Shown one piece after another: positions 1-5,784 of a DNA stretch of 10,913 bases. Source of the stretch: Candidatus Aenigmatarchaeota archaeon (GTDB lineage: Archaea; Aenigmatarchaeota; Aenigmatarchaeia; GW2011-AR5). The stretch lies in NCBI GenBank assembly GCA_016198645.1, contig JACQIE010000079.1:1-10913 (forward strand), read 5' to 3'. The notes below the pieces were generated by a model. That model searched no databases and had not been told where the DNA came from. It was given only the letters and a program-made list of their open reading frames with translations. Position 1 is the first letter of the stretch, and every line of letters starts with the position of its first letter. The translations under genes and the position numbers were made by a program.

Positions 1-401
1 ACGTGAAAGAACTGGAGAATGCAAAAATAAACGTCCTGTTCTGTAATGACGAGGAATATCCGTTAATAAAAAAGTGCGCAAGCCGCCTGATGGATAAAGG
101 AACGTTGATAGTGATGACAAGAGGCAAAAACGGTTCTGTTATTTATTCAAAATCCGGTGCAAAGGAATATCCGGGTTTCACGATAAAAAGCGTGGATGTC
201 ACGGGCGCAGGCGACGCATTCAGCGCAGGGTTCATATATGGATACATGAAAAAGTGGGAAATGCCGCACATGGTGGAGTTCGCATCTGCATGCGGCGCCA
301 TAGCCGTCACGCATTACGGCCCGCGCGAAATAGTGCCAAGCGAGAAAGAAATTTCGGAGTTCATACGCTCAAAAAGAGCACAAAAAGGAACAGTTTATTG
401 A
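1..401 (+). CDS. PfkB-family carbohydrate/nucleoside kinase, C-terminal part (5' end outside window)
   Basis: This is the last ~132 residues of a ribokinase/PfkB-fold kinase, a cytosolic enzyme family that moves phosphate from a nucleotide to a sugar or nucleoside hydroxyl. Seen: the NxxE motif (N-D-E-E, bases 45-56), which in this family helps bind Mg and phosphate; the strand around 'VMTRGKNGSVIY'; and the signature D-V-T-G-A-G-D-A-F, in which the Asp codon at 213-215 is the family's catalytic base. The frame is open to the window edge. A GTG at base 3 could be read as a start, but PfkB proteins are usually about 280-330 residues, so the N-terminal lid and substrate site most likely lie upstream. 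The stop is TGA at 399-401. The substrate cannot be told from this part. The next gene is a similar but altered PfkB protein, which suggests tandem duplication. Confidence 0.9.
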   Translation, partial: VKELENAKINVLFCNDEEYPLIKKCASRLMDKGTLIVMTRGKNGSVIYSKSGAKEYPGFTIKSVDVTGAGDAFSAGFIYGYMKKWEMPHMVEFASACGAIAVTHYGPREIVPSEKEISEFIRSKRAQKGTVY

Positions 402-413
402 ATTCTTCACACA

Positions 414-431
414 ATAAAAGCGGGCTTTTAT
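414..431. repeat. 18-bp inverted repeat overlapping the TATA region of the second kinase gene
   Basis: The arms ATAAAAGC (414-421) and GCTTTTAT (424-431) are perfect reverse complements around a 2-bp GG spacer. The repeat lies 12 bp after the stop of the first kinase and overlaps the likely TATA box of the second. The near-zero spacer makes an RNA hairpin terminator unlikely and fits a dimeric repressor site better. That role is inference; only the symmetry is seen. Confidence 0.55.
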
Positions 432-433
432 AG
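425..433 (+). promoter_or_regulatory. Probable archaeal TATA box for the degenerate PfkB gene
   Basis: The sequence CTTTTATAG is centred about 31 bp before the ATG at 460. Archaeal TATA boxes sit about 25-27 bp before the transcription start, so initiation would fall within a few bases of the start codon. No Shine-Dalgarno-like GGTGA occurs before this ATG, which fits a leaderless or near-leaderless mRNA. The assignment rests on position and A/T content only. Confidence 0.45.
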
Positions 434-459
434 ATGCCGCACGTAACTATATTGATACC

Positions 460-1317
460 ATGCCCCGTTACGAAGTCGTCGGCATCGGCACGCCCACAGT
501 GGACGTTCTCGTGACGAAGGATGGCATAATCAAGAGATTCGGCGGCAGTTCGGTCATCAGCGCGATTACCGCGCTGTCGCGTTGGGGCGCGAAGACCGCA
601 GTGATAAGCCGCGTGGGCAAAGACACTTACGGCGACTGGCTCATACGGAATTTTGAAGAGGAGCACGTGGACGTGAGCGGAATCGCGCGCGACTCTCTGC
701 CTACGTCCATCTGGAGCATCGGCGCGGTGACGTCGACCACGGAGAGAGCCGAGCCGCAAGTCTACCGTCCGCTCGTCTGCCTTAGCGCCGTGCAGAAGAA
801 CGTGATACAGGACTCCGACGCCTTTTTGATAAGAATCAACAACCCGCTCTTCCCGCATTTCGTGGAGGAAGCCGCAAAAAACAAAAAACGCCTTTTCGTG
901 ACTTTTCACTTGTTCGAATTCTTCCAGTCTTACATGGAACTGCTTCGCGAGAATCCGCCGGAAATAATATTCATGAATGATGACGAGTACGAAAAAGCGC
1001 TGGAGCATTACGACTTGTTCTCAATAAACTCGCTTTTTGTCGTGATGAAGGGCGAAGCCGGCTGCATACTGTTCAGAAGAGGCGACATGGTTTCTTATCA
1101 CGGGTATAAAGCAAATTCAGTGGACACGACCGGTTCCGAAGGCTGCTTCGTGGCAGGCTTTCTCTACGGCTATCTTCGCGGCTGGCCGTCGGCAGAATCT
1201 GCGAACCTTGCGAACGTGATGCGCGCCCTCGCCACGACAGAATACGGCGGGCGGAGAAAGCTTCCGACGACGGAAGAAATGCAAGTAGTCGTGTCCAAGT
1301 TCAGGAAAGCGCAATGA
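460..1317 (+). CDS. PfkB-family protein with a disrupted catalytic motif (probable pseudokinase)
   Basis: A 285-residue ribokinase/PfkB-fold protein of full family length. Seen: an N-terminal strand with Asp15, a glycine pair at 28-29, the 'VGKD.YG' stretch at about 52-58, the NxxE motif intact at 173-176 (N-D-D-E), and the C-terminal signature at 222-230. That signature reads D-T-T-G-S-E-G-C-F where the family has D-T-x-G-A-G-D-x-F. The catalytic base Asp is therefore Gly228, and the small residues of the anion hole are Ser226-Glu227. The Asn usually found in the GGxxxN sugar-binding motif is Ile33. The reading frame is intact and the fold motifs are kept, so this is not a simple pseudogene. 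I infer a protein without classical kinase activity, perhaps a binding or regulatory partner of the intact kinase just upstream, with which it shares much of its C-terminal region. Start ATG 460 is chosen for family length and its nearby TATA box. Its substrate is unknown. Confidence 0.88.
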   Translation: MPRYEVVGIGTPTVDVLVTKDGIIKRFGGSSVISAITALSRWGAKTAVISRVGKDTYGDWLIRNFEEEHVDVSGIARDSLPTSIWSIGAVTSTTERAEPQVYRPLVCLSAVQKNVIQDSDAFLIRINNPLFPHFVEEAAKNKKRLFVTFHLFEFFQSYMELLRENPPEIIFMNDDEYEKALEHYDLFSINSLFVVMKGEAGCILFRRGDMVSYHGYKANSVDTTGSEGCFVAGFLYGYLRGWPSAESANLANVMRALATTEYGGRRKLPTTEEMQVVVSKFRKAQ

Positions 1318-1330
1318 ATTCTTTCGGAGG

Positions 1331-1348
1331 TTTTTCTTTCGCCTCTTT
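1331..1348 (+). terminator. Possible T-tract terminator after the PfkB pair
   Basis: TTTTTCTTTC (1331-1340) followed by CTCTTT begins 13 bp after the stop of the kinase gene. Archaeal RNA polymerase terminates on T-rich runs without needing a hairpin. The converging minus-strand operon ends at 1378, so a stop is expected here. The evidence is base composition and context only. Confidence 0.4.
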
Positions 1349-1377
1349 ATCAACGCCCCTCACAATGTCAGCACGAT

Positions 1378-1893
1378 TCATATTCCTGTCATGCGGAAAA
1401 GCAGCATCCTTGGGTATCCCAGTAGCGGCACGCCGATAACGGCTTTCCCTTCAATGCTGACGATGCAGCTCTTGCCGTTTTTCACATCCGGTCCGGGATT
1501 GTTGTCGCCTTTCGTGAGCAATGGCTCCGTTGAGACGACGCGATGTATTATAGTATCCGTGGTTTTAACGCTGTCAAAGCATCCCGTTGCAGGATGATAA
1601 ACAATCACGTCCCCCTTTCTTATCGTGGCATTCATGACCAGTACCATATCCCCAACGTACATGCCTTCATTGTAAGGATAGGAAAGAAATTCTTCCTTGG
1701 TCACATTAAACGCCGAGTATTCCCGCTCCTTCATCGTCCACCACCCGCCAAACTGCGCAGTATGCTCCATTGACGTTGAAACCACGGCGGTGACGGGCAC
1801 ATGCGTCCCGAAAAGCAGGGAAGCCGCATTGTATAATATGAGTGCGACAGCGACAGCAAAAATCATTTCTTTCATTTCTTTTAGTACGTCCAT
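1378..1893 (-). CDS. Signal peptidase I (S26 family, archaeal/ER type)
   Basis: A 171-residue membrane-bound signal peptidase, which removes signal peptides from exported proteins at the outer face of the membrane. Seen: one hydrophobic N-terminal membrane anchor (about residues 11-29), then V-S-T-S-M with the presumed nucleophile Ser41. The I-I-H-R-V block carries His117 where bacterial enzymes have Lys. A later K-G-D-N-N-P-G-P-D block carries Asp130 and Asp136. The Ser-His-Asp set is typical of archaeal and ER Sec11-type enzymes (known for the family), and this length is usual for archaeal members. ATG 1893 follows the TAG stop of the phosphatase gene with no intervening base. A GTGAT sequence a few bases before it may serve as the ribosome site, so the two genes are almost surely co-transcribed. 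I see no functional link to the phosphatase beyond sharing an operon. There is no clear T-tract after the stop. Confidence 0.92.
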   Translation of the reverse strand: MDVLKEMKEMIFAVAVALILYNAASLLFGTHVPVTAVVSTSMEHTAQFGGWWTMKEREYSAFNVTKEEFLSYPYNEGMYVGDMVLVMNATIRKGDVIVYHPATGCFDSVKTTDTIIHRVVSTEPLLTKGDNNPGPDVKNGKSCIVSIEGKAVIGVPLLGYPRMLLFRMTGI

Positions 1894-2652
1894 CTAATCA
1901 CGCGCTATTTTTATTATGTCGTCGTGCACGGCTTTCGTGCCCGCCACATAATGCCCGAGATAAGGCGTCCACGCCTCTCCGTTTATTCCCGTGACTATCC
2001 CGCCCGCTTCCTCTATGAGCAGCGCCGGCGCTATGTCCCACGGTTTCTCGTTGAGCATAAGCGCGCCGTCTATCTTTCCGGAAGCTATCCACGCTATCTG
2101 CACGGCAGCCGAGCCGAGCAGCCGCATGTCACGCGGGTATTTTTTCGCCATTTTTTCAAAGCGTTCGCGGACAAACGGCGTCTTTATTCCCCAGAAGCCG
2201 CCAAAGGAGACAAGAGGACTGGACGTTCTTGACGATACGCGTATCTTTCTGCCGTTTAGGAAAGCCCCCTTCCCGTTCTCGGCGGTATAAAGCTCTTTCT
2301 GCACCGGCATGTATATAGCTGCTGCTTTCACCGTCCCGTTCTCTTCTAATGCCACCATCGTGCCGAAAAGCGGCACATCAAAGAAAAAATTATGCGTTCC
2401 GTCAAGCGGGTCGATTATCCACCGGGACGGCGAAGAGCCCTGCCCGCCCGATTCTTCCGCCAGTATCGCGTGCTCGGGGAAGCTTTTCTTTATCCGCGCG
2501 ATTATCGTTTTTTCCGCGTCAAAATCCGCCTGCGTTGCGAAATCCCATGAGCTTTTGTAATGCGGTGCAACGCCGCGCTTGTAATGCTTCATCACGGCGC
2601 GGCCGCCTTCCAGTGCCGCAGCCTTCGCCGTTTTCATTTCCCGCGAGTCCAT
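1894..2652 (-). CDS. Inositol monophosphatase family protein (IMPase/FBPase-like)
   Basis: A 252-residue member of the Li-sensitive, Mg-dependent sugar phosphatase superfamily. Seen in order: an N-terminal helix; the metal-binding I-L-A-E-E-S-G (Glu66); the signature D-P-L-D-G-T (Asp81, Asp84, Thr86); a G-S-A-A stretch at about 180-183; and P-W-D-I-A-P-A with the third metal ligand Asp206, then E-E-A-G-G. All expected metal ligands are present, so the enzyme should be active. Archaeal members of this size often hydrolyse both inositol-1-phosphate and fructose-1,6-bisphosphate. That would supply inositol for lipids and solutes or feed gluconeogenesis, but a 3'-phosphoadenosine phosphatase role cannot be ruled out by sequence reading. 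Start ATG 2652 keeps the family's first helix; Met6 is an alternative. There is no Shine-Dalgarno motif before it, which suggests a leaderless transcript. It is the first gene of the minus-strand pair. Confidence 0.93.
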   Translation of the reverse strand: MDSREMKTAKAAALEGGRAVMKHYKRGVAPHYKSSWDFATQADFDAEKTIIARIKKSFPEHAILAEESGGQGSSPSRWIIDPLDGTHNFFFDVPLFGTMVALEENGTVKAAAIYMPVQKELYTAENGKGAFLNGRKIRVSSRTSSPLVSFGGFWGIKTPFVRERFEKMAKKYPRDMRLLGSAAVQIAWIASGKIDGALMLNEKPWDIAPALLIEEAGGIVTGINGEAWTPYLGHYVAGTKAVHDDIIKIARD

Positions 2653-2670
2653 GATATATACTCAAAGACA

Positions 2671-2680
2671 TTAGTATTTG
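2671..2680 (-). promoter_or_regulatory. Weak candidate TATA box for the phosphatase-peptidase operon
   Basis: On the minus strand this reads CAAATACTAA, centred about 24-26 bp before the ATG at 2652, the right place for a leaderless start. A better-looking TATATAT lies at 2654-2660, but it is so close to the ATG that it would place initiation inside the gene. The call is positional and uncertain. Confidence 0.3.
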
Positions 2681-2763
2681 AATGTTTTGACATCGTTGAT
2701 ACGCCGGGTGTTTCATTCGTTAAGTAAACAATTACAACAAAGACTTTCCTTGGCGGGGTATAC

Positions 2764-2782
2764 GAGGAATCAAAAATTCCTC
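2764..2782. repeat. Perfect 7-bp inverted repeat in the divergent intergenic region
   Basis: GAGGAAT (2764-2770) and ATTCCTC (2776-2782) are exact reverse complements around the 5-base spacer CAAAA. A pyrimidine-rich stretch (TTCCCCTTT) follows. It lies about 75 bp upstream of the operon TATA box and about 110 bp from the start of the phosphatase, with no gene end nearby. A regulator-binding site is therefore as likely as a transcript-end hairpin. The symmetry is seen; the function is not known. Confidence 0.5.
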
Positions 2783-2852
2783 TTCCCCTTTCATAGTGCA
2801 GCGATGCTGATGATTATTTATGCAATAGATTTCTAAAACATTGAGCAGTGGA

Positions 2853-2860
2853 TTTTTAAA
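2853..2860 (+). promoter_or_regulatory. Probable TATA box of the ATP synthase operon
   Basis: TTTTTAAA is centred about 28 bp before the ATG at 2885. Since archaeal transcription starts about 25-27 bp after the TATA centre, the mRNA would begin at or within two or three bases of the start codon. No GGTGA-type site precedes the ATG, in contrast with the downstream genes of the operon, which supports a leaderless first gene. Confidence 0.55.
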
Positions 2861-2884
2861 GGATGCCGCATTATCTATTCATTG

Positions 2885-3211
2885 ATGGCTATGGACGAAA
2901 ACGTTCTGCAGAGTATCCGCGAAGCAGAAGCGAAAGCGGAGGAAATGGTGAAGAATGCCGAGTATGAACGGGAAAGCATGCTTTTAGGCGCCCGCGCCGA
3001 AGCGGCATCCATGCTCGACGAGGAAACGAAGAAATTTGCGAAAGAGCTGGCGAGAAATCTGGAAGAGGAGAAAGCAAAGATAGAGGAAAAGAAGCGGGAA
3101 ATAGAGGAGCAGCGTACCAGGGAAGTGAAAAAGATACGGGACAGGTCGTCGAAGAACGAAGAGAAGGCGATAACGATTCTTGAGAAAGAGTTTGAAGACA
3201 TGTTAAAGTGA
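2885..3211 (+). CDS. atpH: A-type ATP synthase subunit H (peripheral stalk)
   Basis: A 108-residue, highly charged protein rich in Glu, Lys, Ala and Arg with almost no aromatic residues. It is nearly one continuous coiled coil (about residues 8-105). In the archaeal enzyme, H pairs with E to form the peripheral stalk that holds the catalytic head against rotation. Length and first place in the operon match the family; sequence conservation in this subunit is low, so the call leans on context. Possible starts are TTG 2882, ATG 2885 and ATG 2891. ATG 2885 is preferred because the TATA box spacing would place the transcript start beside it. It ends 6 bases before subunit I. Confidence 0.9.
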   Translation: MAMDENVLQSIREAEAKAEEMVKNAEYERESMLLGARAEAASMLDEETKKFAKELARNLEEEKAKIEEKKREIEEQRTREVKKIRDRSSKNEEKAITILEKEFEDMLK

Positions 3212-3217
3212 AGCGCG

Positions 3218-5011
3218 ATGTTCTATCCGGAGAAAATGAGCAAGGTAACAATAGCCGCTCCCAAGGCGCACATGCGGCAGGTAATCGACGTCCTGTATTC
3301 TCTTAACGCGCTGCACATACAGGACTACAGGGAAAGGGAATTTTCCATCGGTTCGCCATTGGCGGACGCCGAAAAAGTTTCAGAGATGCTTCTTGACATA
3401 AACGCCGTGAAATCCATTGCAGGAATAACAGGCTCTTCGAAAAAAGCCAAAATGAGCCTTTCGCAGGCGGCGCACGCCGTGAAAGAGCTGCGCGAAAAAG
3501 CCTCGTCTCTTTACGACGAGAGAAAAACGCTGCAGGAAAGCGACACGGAGAAAAAAGAGAAATACCTTCTGTTCCTTCGTGATGCCGGAATAAGGAATTT
3601 TTCGTCGTTGTCCGGATACAAGTCTTTGGCGATGGTTACGGGTTACATAAAAAAGCCGCTGAAGGCGGAAGGCATAATACTGTTCTCGCGCAACGAAGCA
3701 AAGGCGCCTGCCGTTGCGTTCTTCAGAAAAGGCGAAGCAAAGGCGCTAAGCGAGATTCGGTCATGCATCGCCGAAGAGCCGGTGCCTGTGGACGGCAGGG
3801 GCAGTATCGACGCTGCAATCGAAGCGATAAAGAGCAGGAAAGCGGAAACTGCGGCGCGGCTCGCAGAGATAAATCGCGCGATTGCCGGGCTTGGCAAAGA
3901 GCGGGATAAAATACTTTCGATAGAAGCGATGCTGCTAGAAGCAATAGAAAAAGACGAGGCGCCCCTGCGTTTCGCCGTGAGCAGGAATGCCTTCGTGATT
4001 CAGGGCTGGGTTCCGGCGAAAAACGTGGCAAAGCTCGAAGAAAAGATACGCGCAATAACAGACGAAGCGTTCATGAAAGCAGCAGAGACAGAGGACGCGC
4101 CCACGAAGCTGGACAACCCGAGGGTCGCAAAGCCGTTCGAGTTTTTCCTCAACCTGTACTCGCTTCCGCGCCACGACGAGCTTGACCCCACATGGCTCAT
4201 ACTCCTGAGTTTTCCCGTTTTCTACGGTTTCATGATAGGCGATATAGGATACGGCGCAGTGATATTCGCGCTTGCCGCGCTTCTCCGCAACAAGATGCGC
4301 AACATAAGGGCACTGATAGACATATCGATATTGTCCGCTTTTTCCACCATATTCTTCGGTTTCATATTCGGCGAATTTTTTGGAACGGAGGAGATTTTCG
4401 GCTATCATCTCACCCCATTCGTGCATAGAATAGAGGACGTGAACGGGATGATAGTGGCATCGGCAATGCTGGGGTTGCTCCACCTGAACGCCGGCTTCAT
4501 ACTCGGCTTTATCAATGAGAAGCATCATCACGGCATCGTGAAAGCCGTGATGACAAAGCTTTCGTGGATGACGTTGGAAGCCAGCGGAATCGTGCTGTTT
4601 CTGAACGCTCTGGGATATCTGGAGATAATCCCGGCGATACCGGCAATTTTCGGAGTCATAGCGATAGGGATGATAGCGAAAAGCGAAGGAATCGGCGGCA
4701 TATTCGAGCTTCCCTCGTTGATAGCCAACGTCCTGTCCTATTCGCGGCTGGCGGCTATAGGCCTTGCTTCCGCGTCGCTCGCGCTTGTCGTGAACCGCCT
4801 GGCTGAGCCTCTGTTCGCTATGGGCGTAGTCGGCGCGGTTTTTGGCGTGATGATATTAATAATAGGGCATTCGATAAATATAGCGATGGGCATAATGGAC
4901 GCGTTCCTGCAATCCATGCGGTTGCATTACGTTGAGCTTTTCGGCAAGTTTTACAAAGGAGCCGGAAAGCCATATAAGCCCTTCGGACAAAAAAAGAGTG
5001 AGGTGGAGTGA
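3218..5011 (+). CDS. atpI: A-type ATP synthase subunit I (a-subunit, ion half-channels)
   Basis: A 597-residue homologue of the V-ATPase 116-kDa subunit a, the membrane stator that carries ions to and from the rotor ring. The N-terminal ~310 residues are soluble with long charged helices (for example about 80-110 and 205-250) that bind the stalks. From Trp326 on there are about seven or eight membrane helices. Seen: S-F-P-V-F-Y-G-F-M-I-G-D-I-G-Y-G (331-346), a hallmark of the family, and N-V-L-S-Y-S-R-L with Arg510 at the position of the Arg that is essential for ion transfer. The protein is near the short end of the usual 600-700 residue range. The start at 3218 gives the family-typical opening Met-Phe-x-Pro-Glu-x-Met-Ser. 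An AGTGA six bases upstream, which includes the stop of atpH, may act as the ribosome site. It ends one base before atpK. Confidence 0.97.
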   Translation: MFYPEKMSKVTIAAPKAHMRQVIDVLYSLNALHIQDYREREFSIGSPLADAEKVSEMLLDINAVKSIAGITGSSKKAKMSLSQAAHAVKELREKASSLYDERKTLQESDTEKKEKYLLFLRDAGIRNFSSLSGYKSLAMVTGYIKKPLKAEGIILFSRNEAKAPAVAFFRKGEAKALSEIRSCIAEEPVPVDGRGSIDAAIEAIKSRKAETAARLAEINRAIAGLGKERDKILSIEAMLLEAIEKDEAPLRFAVSRNAFVIQGWVPAKNVAKLEEKIRAITDEAFMKAAETEDAPTKLDNPRVAKPFEFFLNLYSLPRHDELDPTWLILLSFPVFYGFMIGDIGYGAVIFALAALLRNKMRNIRALIDISILSAFSTIFFGFIFGEFFGTEEIFGYHLTPFVHRIEDVNGMIVASAMLGLLHLNAGFILGFINEKHHHGIVKAVMTKLSWMTLEASGIVLFLNALGYLEIIPAIPAIFGVIAIGMIAKSEGIGGIFELPSLIANVLSYSRLAAIGLASASLALVVNRLAEPLFAMGVVGAVFGVMILIIGHSINIAMGIMDAFLQSMRLHYVELFGKFYKGAGKPYKPFGQKKSEVE

Positions 5012-5012
5012 A

Positions 5013-5222
5013 ATGGTAGGAGAAATGGCGGCAATAGGTGCAGGGCTGGCAATAGGTCTGACAGCGCTTGCAGCCGGATATGCGGAACATGAAATAGGAG
5101 CTGCAGCCGTGGGAGCCATGGCCGAGAAAGAAGAGCTGTTCACAAAAGGCCTGATAATGACGGTCATACCGGAAACGCTCGTCATATTCGGTCTCGTCGT
5201 GGCGCTGCAGATAATGGCCTGA
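5013..5222 (+). CDS. atpK: A-type ATP synthase subunit K (rotor ring proteolipid)
   Basis: A 69-residue proteolipid with a single hairpin of two membrane helices (about 5-36 and 43-68) joined by a polar loop around E38-E41. Many copies form the ion-carrying ring of the Ao motor. The second helix holds T-V-I-P-E-T-L-V-I-F-G-L; Glu54 is the ion-carrying carboxylate. Pro-Glu-Thr is common in archaeal K subunits. Helix 1 carries Glu25-His26-Glu27, unusually polar for a mid-helix stretch. Whether the enzyme uses H+ or Na+ cannot be settled from reading alone. The frame is open upstream to 4932, but that part overlaps subunit I and is unlike any proteolipid. ATG 5013 follows GGTGGAGTGA and gives the normal length. 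ATG 5025 is a less likely start. Confidence 0.96.
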   Translation: MVGEMAAIGAGLAIGLTALAAGYAEHEIGAAAVGAMAEKEELFTKGLIMTVIPETLVIFGLVVALQIMA

Positions 5223-5229
5223 TTTTTTC

Positions 5230-5234
5230 GGTGA
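5230..5234 (+). promoter_or_regulatory. Shine-Dalgarno site deciding the start of atpE
   Basis: GGTGA ends four bases before the ATG at 5239, the same spacing as for atpC, atpF and atpA. This supports 5239 over the in-frame ATG at 5254, which also has a purine-rich leader. Confidence 0.6.
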
Positions 5235-5238
5235 AAAA

Positions 5239-5784
5239 ATGGGAGAAGAGGAAATGAAAGCCGGAATACTCGGCGAAGCCGCGCAACAGGCCGAGAAAAT
5301 CCGCAAGGATGCGCAGTCCGAGAGAGACGGGATTATATCAGCCGCTCGCGCCGATGCGGAGAGGGAAAAGGAACGCATGAAGCGCGAATCCGGGGAAAGC
5401 GCGTTGCGCCTTGAAGCGAGGGAACTGGCGTCATCACGCATATCTGCAAAGAAGGACGTAGCCGAAGAGAAGAAGGAAGCAGTGAATCGCGTATACAGCG
5501 TGTTTTTTTCCCGGCTGGAAAAAGAGTTGGGCAGGGAAGAGCTGCTTCGCCTGCTTTTTAACGCAGGGAAGACGCAGCTTAAAAGCGTGCAAAAGGTGCG
5601 CGTCGCAAAGGAAGACGTGCCTGCTGCCCGTGGGCTGGGCGTGGATGCAGTTCCAGCCGCGATTGAAGGCGGCATAATAATAGAGGGTGGCAACGAGTCA
5701 GTAGACTTGAGCATGGACACGATACGGGAAACGTTGAAGCAGCGGACGCTGCGCTCGGTTTCGTGCAAACTTTTCGGTGATTGA
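5239..5784 (+). CDS. atpE: A-type ATP synthase subunit E (peripheral stalk)
   Basis: A 181-residue partner of subunit H. The N-terminal ~95 residues are a charged, Ala/Glu/Lys/Arg-rich helix that forms the coiled coil with H. The C-terminal ~85 residues are a mixed alpha/beta domain ending in Gly-Asp; the segment 'IEGGIIIEGG' near residue 140 is typical of the family, where this domain docks on the catalytic head. The usual length is about 180-200 residues. ATG 5239 is chosen for its GGTGA site; ATG 5254 is possible. The next gene begins directly after its TGA stop, so translation of E and C is probably coupled. Confidence 0.95.
   Translation: MGEEEMKAGILGEAAQQAEKIRKDAQSERDGIISAARADAEREKERMKRESGESALRLEARELASSRISAKKDVAEEKKEAVNRVYSVFFSRLEKELGREELLRLLFNAGKTQLKSVQKVRVAKEDVPAARGLGVDAVPAAIEGGIIIEGGNESVDLSMDTIRETLKQRTLRSVSCKLFGD

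Larger units (their letters stand above)
2653..2884. other. Divergent intergenic region between the phosphatase and ATP synthase operons
   Basis: This 232-bp region has no open frame worth calling and is richer in A+T than the flanking genes. It holds the candidate promoters for both directions, a perfect 7-bp hairpin at 2764-2782, and a weak 5-bp inverted repeat TGTTT...AAACA (2709-2730). I found no tRNA or box C/D RNA that holds up. Confidence 0.7.

Noticed and set aside
361..1008. Antisense open frame of 215 codons over the second PfkB gene
   Set aside because: Fully opposite a recognisable PfkB protein; His/Arg-rich low-meaning translation.
2764..2782. T-arm of a tRNA
   Set aside because: The loop CAAAA (or ATCAAAAAT with a shorter stem) lacks the TTC-purine-A pattern, and no acceptor, D or anticodon stem can be built around it.
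2800..2850. Box C/D small RNA suggested by CTGATGAT
   Set aside because: The C-box lacks the purine at its first position and no CTGA D box lies at a proper distance downstream.
4932..5012. 27-codon N-terminal extension of atpK
   Set aside because: Overlaps conserved coding sequence of atpI, is polar and unlike a proteolipid; the ATG at 5013 with its purine-rich leader gives the normal length.
4818..5768. Antisense open frame of 316 codons across atpI end, atpK and atpE
   Set aside because: It is the reverse complement of three well-supported genes, is Ser/Arg/Phe-rich with no recognisable domain, and has the composition expected from antisense of Glu/Lys-rich coding sequence.
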